Shown: positions 53,035-63,628 of the stretch, one piece after another
Layout of the letters: every line of letters begins with the position of its first letter
How positions within the stretch are numbered: position 1 is the first letter of the stretch
Source of the DNA: Podarcis raffonei
Lineage: Eukaryota; Chordata; Lepidosauria; Squamata; Lacertidae
DNA length: 64,000 nucleotides
Direction of reading: 5' to 3'
Assembly (NCBI RefSeq): GCF_027172205.1
Contig: NC_070616.1
Location: forward strand, 41,699,001-41,763,000
The notes under the pieces: generated by a model
The model's database searches: none
Seen by the model: only the letters and a program-made list of their open reading frames with translations
What the model was told of the DNA's origin: nothing
Translations under genes and position numbers: made by a program

Positions 53035-53345
53035 GAATATCAAAATTGGACAGTACCTTTGAGGTCATCTAGTCCGACCCCTCACCCAGTGTTAGTACAA
53101 CTACAGCATCCCTGATAAATCCCTGTCCATCCTCTGCTTAGGATACCTGCAGCAAAGGGGAGCCCACTGCTTTCTGAAGCAGTCTTTCTCAGTGTCAAAC
53201 ACCTCTTACCAACAAGATGCTTTCCTGAAAGTAGAGCTGTAATCTGTTTCCTTGCATTTTTTTACCCATTGTGTCTAATCCTGCCTAGTCCCTGCCATCT
53301 TCGTTGTGTCAGCCCTTCAGCTATTTGAAGACATTTTGCAGGTGA
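53035..53345 (-). mobile_element. CR1-group LINE 3' fragment, reverse
   Basis: Reversed 3'-end phrases: TTGAGGTCATCTAGTCCGAC, CCTGTCCATCCTCTGCTTAG, and TATTTGAAGACATTTTGCAGG. They resemble the reverse of CR1/L3 3' regions (compare the forward copies at 24330 and 54325). Confidence 0.65.
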
Positions 53346-54320
53346 ATTGCCACTTCTTGACTGTTCTCACCCTTCCCAGTGCTATGCCATTGGACAATGC
53401 CAATTTAATACTCTGGAAATTATTGCTGGAGCACCATAAGATCCTGTACTGGCACAACTCACTTCTTTGATGGGGCAGTGTTCTGCTAAAGGGCAGCTGT
53501 TCTTTATGTTTCAGCTTCCGGATAAGGTCCTGTTTCAAAGATCTTGTTCAGATGACAATACCTCACAAACGTTTCAAGGCTCTGATTGCAGTTTTCACAA
53601 CAGGGAGGACTCTGGGAATGTTTATCCCTCCAGAGAAGTTACTCGATTCCAAGAGGATAATAACCACTGCAAGGGTCCAAAATCATAGGGACCCTCTTAA
53701 TTATTTTTGTGCTATGTGGTTCTTTGTAAGACTTGATGAAATGTGCCCTTTGCACATTTTGTCTATTTTGTTGTAAACTTCTTCGCATTATCAATGTACT
53801 GTTGTAACAGTCACTTTGTTGTGGTTGCTCTATAGACCTGTGCCCTTGTATGTGATTTTTTTATTTTTATGATTTGGAGGTATTGAGCACACTTTTGGAT
53901 GAAGGCTGCAGGTGTACATGTTATTCATGTACAACACTGATTTTAGTTGAAGGAGTGTTACTTTTAATGTAAATAAGTTTATAGGGAATTTCTAATTACG
54001 TCCACCTCTTGATGCTGATGAAGCGTATGTTGGTGTTGTTAATTTTGCTGTCTGATCTTTGACTGTAGCAAAGATTGATTGATATTCATGTACAGTAAGA
54101 ATCAGTGTACAGCACACATAGCTAGCTTGCTTCTGAGCATAAAACATGGAATGAGTCTGCACAAAGCATATTAAAGCATAAGTTGCACAATAAGCCTAAA
54201 GACAGTCTAAGTACAGCCTAATTATCAGATATACCGTTTGCAGATATGTATACATACCAATGCAGCAATAAACATAAAGACTGTGGTGCAGCAATAGAAC
54301 TGCTAGCACATTTGCAAAGC
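53346..54320. other. Intergenic, nothing assigned
   Basis: No supported gene or repeat. The TTATT-rich stretch near 53860 has no structure I can name. Confidence 0.35.
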
Positions 54321-54324
54321 TAAG

Positions 54325-54452
54325 CAGGTTCAGGTATGGTTTCAAATTGGATGGGAGACTGTGTGATGAAATTCTGGTATTTTAGGGGATTGGAGTAGAT
54401 GACCCTAGGGATCCCTTCCAACTCTGCAGTTCTATGATTCTGTGGTTCTAAT
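54325..54452 (+). mobile_element. CR1 LINE 3' terminal fragment
   Basis: AAATTGGATGGGAGACTGTG, GGGATTGGAGTAGATGACCC and TTCCAACTCTGCAGTTCTATG, followed by ATTCTGTGGTTCT: the CR1 3' end with degenerate terminal repeats. Confidence 0.8.
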
Positions 54453-55385
54453 AGGGCATAACTAAGCACTCCAGCTGGAGTGCCATGGTCCCACCAGTGT
54501 GGGACCAATCCCAACTCATTGGATGTCAGCAAAGCTGGCCTTTAGGAAGTCCAGTTCCTAGAACTGCCTTCTACAAAGCATATCAAGGCACGAAACAGCA
54601 CAAGAGAGCACAATCCTAAAAAGATCAGCATAGATAAGCTTAAGAGCAAGACCCTACTGCTTTATGTCCCTTTCATCTCTTAGACAACAATGGACATGGC
54701 CCCTCAGTGCCTGAGCACAGCATCACTGTCAGCTCTGGGTCTTGCCTCTAAGTTCCTCATCTCAGTTTCAGGGGGCTCCTGGAAAAGCAAGACCCCTCAC
54801 CTGGGTTGCACTATGCTTGGAAAACTTAGTATATTGCATACATGTGAGTTATATGTCATGACCTTATACCTTTCTGGGTGTCCTGGCTCCCCCTCGATGA
54901 CAAATTCAAACTTGGGTGATTTCTATCCCCCCCTCAAAAAAACCTGAATGATTCTCAAGGTGGTTTACAAGCAAAGGCTTGACTTAATACAACCTCTTGC
55001 TCCCCAGATTTTTGCACAATGCAAAAGCTCCGATGGATAAGGACAGACTGGACTTCTCTTTGGTTTTGCCATCTGAGGGAAATGGGAAGCTGGGGCCAAG
55101 CATTTTTTTCTGGTGGGGAGGGGAGAACCAAGTTTCCCATAGCTGATCCTTCTCTGGCCAATGGTCTCCCCCTCTCCAAGGCTGGTCTTCTTCCTGATTT
55201 GATGTTCTTCCAGTGAAGGATGGTGGTGCTATACTTAATTATTCCTGGGATATTTGAAGCCTGGGTGTGAGCATAAACCATAGCAATTTCCATTACCTAG
55301 GTGACACAAAAGAAAAATTCATTACAAAAGGGCTAACAACAGCCATTGGCCACAAGAACCTCCAAGCACAAGTGCTGATGCTGAG
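54453..55385. other. Intergenic, nothing assigned
   Basis: No gene or repeat supported with confidence. The open frame 55293-54955 has no family resemblance. Confidence 0.35.
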
Positions 55386-55830
55386 GATGGGGTTGTATCC
55401 AACTCAGAGGAGACATGTTGACATTACTGGACCTACATGTCCATTAATTTCAATGGATTGTATCCAAACAGTGGCAGGGCTTCATGCTCTGGCACTGGGG
55501 GGCAGAGAGCAGGTAGGGGCGGGGCTGGCACGCATCCCGGGAGCATGGCACACCACCCGCAGGGTGTGGTGTGTGTCCTGGGGGGCGTGGCATGCCACCT
55601 GCAGGGGCGTGGTGCCAAGCACAGGTGGGGGGCAGCCACAATGGCATCCCACTGGGATCGTGCTGCCAGGGGCAGTGCGCTCCCCCCCACTCCTCTTCCT
55701 CCGTCAGTGTATCCAATGCAAGTTCTACCCAGAACAGACCTATTGAAGTTAATGGACATGACTCACTTAAGTTCAGTAATTACAATGGGTCTAATCATTG
55801 TAGAACTTAGTTGGATAAAAACTACCCTCA
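55386..55830. repeat. AAGTCCCATTGAA-type repeat split by a GC-rich insert
   Basis: The outer repeat (GGGGTTGTATCCAACTCAGA...AGAACTTAGTTGGATAAAAA) is interrupted at 55468-55707 by a GC-rich block. TGTATCCAA flanks the block on both sides (55459-55467, 55708-55716), consistent with a 9-bp target duplication. The insert begins ACAGTGGCAGGGC and ends CTTCCTCCGTCAG. Its terminal pairing is weak and its family is not recognised. Confidence 0.6.
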
Positions 55831-56783
55831 CCCTCACAATCTTTTAAGGTACCTATTTTTTTCCTAAGTGCCATACAGATATTAAATTGTAAAACAATCC
55901 TTGCCCACAGGCTGACAATCTAATAAAAATAAAATAATGGGGAAGGGAAGAGGAAGTAAGCAGTGGAGCAGCTTCTCCTTTCTCTGACTGGTGATACATG
56001 GAGCCAGGATGGTCTCACGCTTTCCAAGCTGTTCTTCAGGTGAGGCAGGCAGTGCAGCCTCCCAGGGGTCCCATGTCTCTTCTCCTACAGCAGCGGCCAG
56101 AGAGAGTTAGCTTCCCATCAGCTCTGCAGTCCCAAAACCATTATTTTACAATGTAAGCATTGGAAGAAGATCCAGCATTCTAACAGGAAACAGTGTTTTC
56201 ACCGGCCTCTTTGTCAGACTGCTTTTAAATATGGAGGTGATATGTGTGCCTCCTATGGCAGGGAAGGGAACCTCAAGCCTGAGAAGGCTCTTTTCAGGAC
56301 TCACCCCAGCTCACACTCCATTTCCTAAGGCCACATCCTTCACAGGCCCTGCTCTTGAGTGTTTTTGCCTGGTTGGCATGTGTCCTTGAACTCTGATGAG
56401 GCCTCTTGCTTGTCTAGGTGGAGGACAGAGAGAAACCAGTCCACTGTACAGATGTAGAATTTACATCTATTGCTCCTCCCACTTTTGCCTCAGGCCCAGC
56501 CAGCACCATCAGGTGGCCTCCAGAACGCTGCCCAGAAGGAAGTGCAGCCCTCAGGCTGAAACTATCTCTGCAGTTACAAATCTAGAGTTTCTTTCCCTAT
56601 CAATAATCCCAGGAGCAGCCAAGGGATGCGTCAGCAAGACAGCTTGCATCAAGCTTTTCAATGAACTAGGTATGTACTGCATAAAATTTCTAAGTTCAAC
56701 ATCTTAACTTACAAGTGTCTGTCTACAAGAAGAGTTGACTTCAGTGTTATTAGTCATTGGGGATGGGGGTATATTAAAAGCAT
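55831..56783. other. Intergenic, nothing assigned
   Basis: No gene or clear repeat before the L1 insertion site. Confidence 0.35.
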
Positions 56784-56800
56784 GAAAACTGTCCATGGGG
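56784..56800. repeat. Target-site duplication of the full-length L1, left copy
   Basis: GAAAACTGTCCATGGGG, identical to 62954-62970. The leading GAAAA could partly belong to the A-rich tail in the right copy, but CTGTCCATGGGG is unambiguous. Confidence 0.95.
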
Positions 56801-57733
56801 GAAGGCTTCTGGAGGCGGCGCCAACGGCAATGGCGGTCTCCTTCTAATCTGCAGGGAGAAGCTCCGCGGAAAGTGGGTCTGTCCGCTACGGCGAAGTGGA
56901 GACCCATTTGAAAATCACAGGCAGGAGAAGCCTGTGAACGTGGGAGTCGGCGGGCACCCTTAGCGCCCCCCGAATTTGCGAAGGAACCCCGCAAGGGGCT
57001 CCGGAGCGTAACGGGAGCTTGGTGCGGTGCTGAGAGTCAATTGCTCTTTCCGTGGGGTGAAGCCGCACAGCTGTTGCCGGAGAGCGCTGACGTTTCTCCT
57101 GTGACAATTCGGCTGCTAAACAACTACCCGTGAGTAGGTGAAGTTTAAGAAATTGGGACTAAAGGAAGAAAAAAGGGATTAATTTGGCACTGAAGTGGGA
57201 AAGTGTAAACAGGAAGTCCGCCTTCCGTTTCTGTACACAGATCAAAGCAAAGACGTTTTTAAGCTAAGACCTGGAGAGCGGTGCTTTTAAAGTTCTAAAT
57301 TCGAACGTCAAAGTGAAAGAACTCCCCCCCCCCAGGTTAGTGGAGGGGGGGGGAAGAGGGAAAAGTGACTTTTTTTCTTCTGGGAAAAATAGAGACAATT
57401 ATCTAACTCCTGGGAACGGACTGCCAGGTTCACTAGAACTGTTGCATTGAGAGTCGCACTATTTATAGACAATGTAACTTTTTAATGGTTAACTCTGCAA
57501 AGGAGATACTTGTTGAAGGTCTTCTCTGGACTTGAAACTGTTGCTTGTTTTTTTGAGGGGACTTAGGAAAGTTGGAAAAGATTCTTTATTGTAACTTTAA
57601 TGACTGCTACAGTGTCCCCCTAGAGGAACATTGAAGCTGTACACCCAGCTGGGGGATTTTTCCACTCTGGACTTCGGGGATTTTCCACGGGAAGACTTGA
57701 CCGTGGGACCGACTTTGATTCATAGACAAAAGT
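56801..57733 (+). promoter_or_regulatory. L1 5' UTR / internal promoter region
   Basis: A GC- and CpG-rich first 330 bp, then a more AT-rich stretch up to ORF1. L1 5' UTRs carry an internal RNA polymerase II promoter (family knowledge). The same 5' region is shared with the short L1-type element at 13360-12900 on the minus strand, implying a common promoter lineage. Confidence 0.8.
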
Positions 57734-58783
57734 GTGATGACTGATAGGACAACAAGATCGGGCAAGGCCAGAGTGCAGCAGCCCAGTACAGTTTCCCAGC
57801 AACGTAGAGCATCTGTTCCCGGCCCTCCTGTGACACAGGAGGAAGATTTTGCACAAGCTGGGTCAAAAGGAATGGCTTCAGAAGGGGATTTTACTTCTGT
57901 GTTAAATAAAATTTATGAAAAATTGGAAGGCCTAAGCAAACAAGTTACGGAACAATCAACTAAAATAGACAGGAATACTGCCAGCATTAATAATCTGGGA
58001 CAGAAGGTGAACTCCAATACAGAATCTATTGAAAAATTGCTGGAAGAATCTGCGTTTAATCGAAAAATAGCTGAGGAAGCAAAAGAAAAAGCAGTGGCTG
58101 TAGAGGAAGAAATAAAACCTATGCGCAAACAGATTGGGGATCATCAGTCACTTCTGTCCGTGATTGAGCTGAGGGAGAAACAGACCAATCTGAGGATCAG
58201 GGCAGTACCGGAACTTGAAAAAGATAACCTAAGTGACTACCTTACACAGGAATTTGGAAAATTTTGGAATTTGGAGCTGGAGAAAGACTTTAAGATAGTA
58301 AGTGCGTTCAGACTTGGAAGAGGAAGGAGAAAAAACAGGGTGAGAGACTGTTTGGTTACCCTCCGAACGAAAGAAGAGAGAGAAAAAATACTGAGTGCTC
58401 ACTTCCAGAAGACTTTGGAGATCAAGGACTCGAGAGTGGAGATTTTTAAGGATATACCGAAACATCTATTGGATCTTAGAACCAACTACGGAGATCTGGT
58501 GGCCCTACTGAGAAGAAACAGAATTGTTTTTAGGTGGGAATTCCCCCAGGGACTATCTTTTACCTTTAAAGGGAAAAAGTTCAAAATAAGATCAGTGGAA
58601 GATAAGGAATTTTTTTTGAGAGACCACGAAGAAGACCTGCAAAAAGAAGTACTAGAAGAGCTAAGAGCTTTAAGATCAGGAGTACTAGACATAGTACCAC
58701 CACCTTTGGGACTGGACAAACTAAAAAAAGCGATACCACCATCAGAACAAGAAGAACTTTTGGGAGCAGTTGGAGGAAAATAG
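57734..58783 (+). CDS. L1 ORF1 protein (RNA-binding chaperone)
   Basis: 349 aa, starting MMTDRTTRSGKARVQQPSTV. After a basic, disordered N terminus, residues of about 50-145 form a coiled coil (VLNKIYEKLEGLSKQVTEQS and onward) for trimer formation. About 150-240 is the RRM-like domain (NLRIRAVPE at its start, then FGKFWNLELEKDFKIVSAFR and GRGRRKNRVRDCLVTLR). About 245-315 is the C-terminal domain (LLRRNRIVFRWEFPQGLSFT). In L1s this protein coats the element RNA and is needed for retrotransposition in cis. A second Met one codon in is equally possible as the start. The frame is open throughout, with a 12-nt gap to ORF2. Confidence 0.93.
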   Translation: MMTDRTTRSGKARVQQPSTVSQQRRASVPGPPVTQEEDFAQAGSKGMASEGDFTSVLNKIYEKLEGLSKQVTEQSTKIDRNTASINNLGQKVNSNTESIEKLLEESAFNRKIAEEAKEKAVAVEEEIKPMRKQIGDHQSLLSVIELREKQTNLRIRAVPELEKDNLSDYLTQEFGKFWNLELEKDFKIVSAFRLGRGRRKNRVRDCLVTLRTKEEREKILSAHFQKTLEIKDSRVEIFKDIPKHLLDLRTNYGDLVALLRRNRIVFRWEFPQGLSFTFKGKKFKIRSVEDKEFFLRDHEEDLQKEVLEELRALRSGVLDIVPPPLGLDKLKKAIPPSEQEELLGAVGGK

Positions 58784-58795
58784 AATAACCACACC

Positions 58796-61700
58796 ATGTC
58801 TCTGCAATTATTAAGTTGGAACGTTCATGGATTTAATTCCCCGGAGAAGAGGAAGAAACTCTTTCATTTATTGAAAAAGGAACAATTGGACTTAATTTGT
58901 TTACAGGAAACTCATGTGATGAGGTTTCACAGGAAAGTACTGATTAATAAAATATTGGGTCAAGAGTTTATTTCATCGGACAAGGTTAAAAAGAGAGGAG
59001 TTGTTATTTATGCCAAAGAGAGCCTATCACCGAAATTTGTTTTTAAAGATGAACAAGGAAGATTTGTGGCAATTGAGATTCAATCACAAGGAGAAAAATT
59101 TCTGATTGTAGGAGTTTATGCACCAAATGAGGGGAAATATGAATTCTTCAAGAAATTGCATGAGACATTGCTTGACTACATGGACTACAACATTATTATG
59201 ATGGGAGATATGAATGGAGTGGTATCTACAAATATGGATAAGTCGCAGAGACAGGTTGTAACTAAAGATGGCAGACTACCAAAAACCTTTTTTGAACTGA
59301 CTGACAATATGGACTTGATTGACATCTGGAGAACTAAGAACCCCCTTGGAAGAGAGGGAACATTCTTCTCTGAAGCCAAAATGACATGGACAAGAATTGA
59401 CCAAATATGGATAACTAGAGGACTGGCACCTAAGACTCGAAAAGTGGAAATTTGCCCCAAAACCTGCTCCGACCATAATGCGGTGAAGATGGAGATGAAA
59501 CTAACACCAATCGGTTCCTTCAGATGGAGGATGAATGACACCTTATTTAGAGGTTACCAAGAGGTTACCAAGAAGGCCCAAAAAATCTTGAGAGATTATT
59601 TTGAGATAAATTTGAATACCACGGTTGAAAAAAGAGTAATCTGGGACGCAAGCAAAGCAGTCATGAGAGGGTTTCTGATTCAACAGAACGCAATAAAGAA
59701 GAGAATTCAAAATGAGAAAAAAGATAAAATCTTGGAAAAAATAAAAGAAGGAGAGAAGAAATTAAGAGCGAAACCAAAGTCGCAAGAGATTCTGAGAGAA
59801 ATAAAGCTATATCAAGTACAATACATGAAAATGATAAATCAGGAAGTAGAATGGAAAATTAAGCAGATGAGACAAAAGACATTTGAATCGGCTAATAAAT
59901 GCGGGAAACTGCTAGCCTGGCAGATGAAAAAAAGACAAAAATTAAACACCATCACAAATTTGGATGTGGAAGGAAAGAACATACAGAATCCATTGGAGAT
60001 TAGAAAGTGCTTCCAGAGATATTTTAAACAACTATATACACAAGGGCCACAGAAAGAGACTGATTTAGACCAATTTTTAAGAACAAATGGATTACAAAAA
60101 ATCTCTCAAGAAAATAAGATAATGTTGAATCACAAAATTACAGAACAGGAGGTTGAAGGTGCCATTCAGAACATGCAGTTGGGTAAATCTCCAGGGCCGG
60201 ATGGTCTAACCTCCAAATACTATAGATCTCTGAAAGACTGGTTAATTCAGCCACTAAAGGAGGTCTGTAATGAAATTTTGGAGGGGAAAAAGGCGCCAGA
60301 GTCGTGGAAGGAAGCTTACATTACACTTATACTGAAAACTGAGTCTGAAAAGACACAACTTAAGAACTACTGCCCCATATCCCTGCTTAATGTGGATTAC
60401 AAAATTTTTGCTGATATCTTGGCTAATAGATTAAAAAAGGTATTAGTTGAAGAGATACATAAAGATCAAGCCGGCTTTCTCCCAGGTAGACATTTGTCTG
60501 ACAATACGAGGAATATAATTAACATTTTGGAGAAGCTGCAAGTGAACATCAATACCAAAGCAGTTTTAATTTTTATAGATGTGGAAAAAGCTTTTGATAA
60601 TATTTCTTGGAATTTTATGAAGAAAAATCTTCAGGGAATGGGGGTGGGCCAAGGGTTTGAAAATGGTATAAGTGCAATTTACTCAGAACAAAAGGCTGTG
60701 TTAATAGTTAATAATGTGATGACAGAGGAATTCAAGATAGAGAAAGGGATACGACAAGGCTGCCCAATTTCCCCATTGCTTTTTATTTCGGTTCTGGAGG
60801 TTTTGCTGAATATGATTAGAAGGGACCGTCTGATTAAAGGTATTCAGGTCGGAGCCAAACAATATAAATTGAAAGCTTTTGCAGATGACCTAGTTTTGAC
60901 GTTACAGGAGCCAGAATCTAGTACGAAAAGAGTATTAGAATTGATTCAAGAATTTGGTCATGTGGCAGGATTTAAGCTGAACAAGTCAAAAACTAAAGTG
61001 CTTGAGAAAATTTTTACACCAATTGAGAAAGAGAGGTTTCAGAAGGAGATAGGTTTAACATTAGTTAAGAAAGTAAAATATTTGGGGGTTAATATGACTG
61101 CTAAGAATTTAAATTTATTTAAAGATAACTATGAGAAATATTGGATAGAAGTGAAAAAAGATTTGGAAATATGGTCAAATTTGAAGCTTTCCTTGTTGGG
61201 TCGAATTGCAGCTATAAAGATGAATGTATCGCCAAAAATGTTATTTCTGTTTCAATCATTGCAAATCTTGGACAAGATGGACTGTTTCAAGAAGTGGCAG
61301 AGAGACATTTCCAGATTTGTCTGGCAGGGCAAGAAGCCTAGAATAAAATTTAAAATATTAACTGACGCAAAGGAAAGAGGTGGATTTGCCCTGCCAGACC
61401 TTAAACTTTACTATGAATCAGCAGCATTCTGCTGGTTGAAAGACTGGCTGCTTCTTGAGAACACAGACATTTTGGACCTAGAAGGTTTTAACAACGTTTT
61501 TGGATGGCATGCATATTTGTGGTACGACAAGGTTAAAGCACATAAAGCATTTAAAAACCATATTGTCAGGAAAGCATTGTTTAATGTCTGGATAAGATAC
61601 AAAGATTTACTGGAAAATAAAACCCCAAGGTGGTTGTCACCAATGCAAGCGAAGGCTCAGAAAAAGCTCAATATGGAGGCCAAATGGCCGAAATATTGGG

Positions 61701-62536
61701 AAATATTGGAACAAGAAGGAGACAAATTGAAATTGCAGAGTTTTGAGAAATTAAAAGATAAAGTGCGAGACTGGCTTCATTATTATCAAATAAGAGAGGC
61801 CTATAATTTGGATAAAAAAATTGGCTTCCAGGTAGAAAAATCAAAATTGGAAACAGAACTGTTAGATCCCCAAACTAAGATACTTTCAAGAATGTATAAC
61901 TTGCTGTTAAAATGGAATACGCAGGATGAAACGGTTAAATCTGCTATAATCAAATGGGCACAAGATATTGGTCACAACATTATGTTTGCTGACTGGGAAC
62001 AGTTGTGGACCACCGGTATGAAATTTACGGCATGTAATGCCTTAAGAGAGAATATTATGAGAATGATTTACAGGTGGTACATGACACCAGTCAAGCTTGC
62101 AAAAATATATCATTTGCCCGATAATAAATGTTGGAAATGTAAAGAAAATGAAGGTACATTCTTTCACCTTTGGTGGACGTGCCCAAAGATTAAGGCTTTC
62201 TGGGAGATGATATATAATGAAATGAAAAAGGTATTTAAATATACCTTCCTGAAGAAACCAGAGGCCTTTCTCCTGGGCATAGTCGGCCAATTGGTGCCAA
62301 AGAAGGATAGAACTTTTTTCATGTATGCAACAACAGCAGCAAGAATACTTATTGCAAAGTATTGGAAGACACAAGAGTTACCCACCCTGGAAGAGTGGCA
62401 GATGAAGGTGATGGATTATATGGAATTGGCGGAAATGACTGTCAGAATCCGAGACCTGGGAGAAGAGTTGGTGGAAGAAGACTGGAAGAAATTTAAAGAC
62501 TATCTTCAGAAACACTGTAAAATTAATGAATGTTAA
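58796..62536 (+). CDS. L1 ORF2 protein (endonuclease and reverse transcriptase)
   Basis: 1246 aa. The N-terminal apurinic-type endonuclease (1-235) shows SWNVHGFNS, LQETH, YAPN, GDMNGV, RIDQIW and SDHNAV (S225-H227), so the expected catalytic residues are present. The reverse transcriptase shows LGKSPGPDGL, CPISLLN, DQAGFLPGR, FIDVEKAFD (Asp at 595), GIRQGCPISPLLF and AFADDLVL (Asp 697-698), then VKYLGVN. The C-terminal zinc knuckle CWKCKENEGTFFHLWWTC begins at 1112 (CX2CX8HX4C). Its role is target-primed reverse transcription: nicking DNA at T-rich sites and copying the element RNA there. Length and motif order are those of a complete vertebrate L1 ORF2, and no defect is visible. Confidence 0.96.
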   Translation: MSLQLLSWNVHGFNSPEKRKKLFHLLKKEQLDLICLQETHVMRFHRKVLINKILGQEFISSDKVKKRGVVIYAKESLSPKFVFKDEQGRFVAIEIQSQGEKFLIVGVYAPNEGKYEFFKKLHETLLDYMDYNIIMMGDMNGVVSTNMDKSQRQVVTKDGRLPKTFFELTDNMDLIDIWRTKNPLGREGTFFSEAKMTWTRIDQIWITRGLAPKTRKVEICPKTCSDHNAVKMEMKLTPIGSFRWRMNDTLFRGYQEVTKKAQKILRDYFEINLNTTVEKRVIWDASKAVMRGFLIQQNAIKKRIQNEKKDKILEKIKEGEKKLRAKPKSQEILREIKLYQVQYMKMINQEVEWKIKQMRQKTFESANKCGKLLAWQMKKRQKLNTITNLDVEGKNIQNPLEIRKCFQRYFKQLYTQGPQKETDLDQFLRTNGLQKISQENKIMLNHKITEQEVEGAIQNMQLGKSPGPDGLTSKYYRSLKDWLIQPLKEVCNEILEGKKAPESWKEAYITLILKTESEKTQLKNYCPISLLNVDYKIFADILANRLKKVLVEEIHKDQAGFLPGRHLSDNTRNIINILEKLQVNINTKAVLIFIDVEKAFDNISWNFMKKNLQGMGVGQGFENGISAIYSEQKAVLIVNNVMTEEFKIEKGIRQGCPISPLLFISVLEVLLNMIRRDRLIKGIQVGAKQYKLKAFADDLVLTLQEPESSTKRVLELIQEFGHVAGFKLNKSKTKVLEKIFTPIEKERFQKEIGLTLVKKVKYLGVNMTAKNLNLFKDNYEKYWIEVKKDLEIWSNLKLSLLGRIAAIKMNVSPKMLFLFQSLQILDKMDCFKKWQRDISRFVWQGKKPRIKFKILTDAKERGGFALPDLKLYYESAAFCWLKDWLLLENTDILDLEGFNNVFGWHAYLWYDKVKAHKAFKNHIVRKALFNVWIRYKDLLENKTPRWLSPMQAKAQKKLNMEAKWPKYWEILEQEGDKLKLQSFEKLKDKVRDWLHYYQIREAYNLDKKIGFQVEKSKLETELLDPQTKILSRMYNLLLKWNTQDETVKSAIIKWAQDIGHNIMFADWEQLWTTGMKFTACNALRENIMRMIYRWYMTPVKLAKIYHLPDNKCWKCKENEGTFFHLWWTCPKIKAFWEMIYNEMKKVFKYTFLKKPEAFLLGIVGQLVPKKDRTFFMYATTAARILIAKYWKTQELPTLEEWQMKVMDYMELAEMTVRIRDLGEELVEEDWKKFKDYLQKHCKINEC

Positions 62537-62953
62537 AATGATGTTGGATTGAAAACAAGTGGCATTAGCAACAAAGTTAATAAGAATATGCAAAAATGAA
62601 TTGATAATGGATGAAAATATAGAGTTATAATATGTTAAGATATAGAGTTAAGATAAACGAAAGAGGGGAAGGATTTGCTGATTTGATTATTTAAATGGGA
62701 ATACAAAAAGGGGAGGTGTGAGGAGGCCAAGGAAATAAGCTAATGAGTTTAAAGTTACAAAAAACGGATTTGTTTTTAATTCTTTTCTAGCTATCTGTCT
62801 TTTGTATTTTGTATTTTTTTCCTTCTTTTCATTTTTATGTATTTTTCTATGTTTTCTTTTTTGTATCTTTTTCTTTTTATATGACCTTTTTCTATTTCGT
62901 AAACTTATGTTTTTGTAAAATCTCAATAAATATCTTTAAAAGAAAAAGAAAAA

Positions 62954-62970
62954 GAAAACTGTCCATGGGG
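62954..62970. repeat. Target-site duplication of the full-length L1, right copy
   Basis: Identical to 56784-56800, directly after the A-rich L1 tail. Confidence 0.95.
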
Positions 62971-63490
62971 AATTTCTAGATTTATTTTTTTAAAAATATA
63001 TATATCAGAGGGTTAGGGATTTGTGTTGTGCACTGATCTCCTTGGAAGATAACTGGTATAAAATAGAGATAAGAAAAAATGCAACCGTTCTAGGGAATCT
63101 AGATAAAGTTTACCCAAGCCAGGCTTGGAAACTAATCTGGGGTTCAAAAAGCCTAACTCTAAGGAGAAGCAATAATTTTAGTCCCTCAGATTCTATTCCA
63201 TCCTGGAACAAATCCTAGCCAGAGAGGTCCCCCCCCCCCACAGATGCACCCCAAATATCTCCCTCCATGCCCAGAAGCACTCTTTGCCATTTCCAAACCC
63301 TAGAATACAATCACACTTCCCTTCCCTTTGAATAGGCCTCCCTCATTCCGTCTCTAAAATTCCAGTGTGCTGATTAGAGCACACTGGGATGTGGCAGACA
63401 GCAGTGGTGTGCATCGTCATGGAAAACAATGTTCTCCTGCGGGCTTTCACAGTTGCCTTTGGTCTCATGAGAAGAGGAAGAGGAAGAGGA
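62971..63490. other. Intergenic, nothing assigned
   Basis: No gene or repeat supported. A short AT run (ATATATAT) occurs near 62997. Confidence 0.4.
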
Positions 63491-63496
63491 AGGCGA

Positions 63497-63628
63497 AAGG
63501 TCAGTGGTAGAGCATCGGCTTTCCATGCAGAAGACTCCAGGTTCCCACCTCCAGCTAGAACTCAATATTCAGATGGGAATGTTCTCCATCAGAAACCCTG
63601 GAGAGCTGCTGCCAGACATTGCATGGAC
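63497..63628 (+). mobile_element. tRNA-derived SINE (GCTCAGTGGTAGA type)
   Basis: GGTCAGTGGTAGAGCATCGG, CATGCAGAAGACTCCAGGTTC and AAACCCTGGAGAGCTGCTGC match the family in order. The 3' part after CAGACATTGCATGGACAG is missing or replaced. Confidence 0.75.

Larger units (their letters stand above)
56801..62953 (+). mobile_element. Full-length L1 LINE with both reading frames open
   Basis: Complete L1 layout in about 6.15 kb: a CpG-rich 5' UTR (56801-57733), ORF1 (57734-58783), a 12-nt spacer, ORF2 (58796-62536), a 3' UTR with AATAAA at 62925-62930, and an AAAAG-rich tail (about 62938-62953). It is flanked by a perfect 17-bp duplication (56784-56800, 62954-62970). No internal stop is present in either frame. 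Intact ends, intact frames and identical duplications indicate a recent insertion. Whether it is mobile or transcribed cannot be told from sequence. Older relatives lie at 1-597, 5689-7622 and 6697-7210, and a short relative at 11218-13360. Confidence 0.97.

Noticed and set aside
55267-55847. Overlapping frames of 136-159 codons on both strands
   Set aside because: They lie within a GC-rich insert in a repeat, and openness on both strands reflects composition, not coding.
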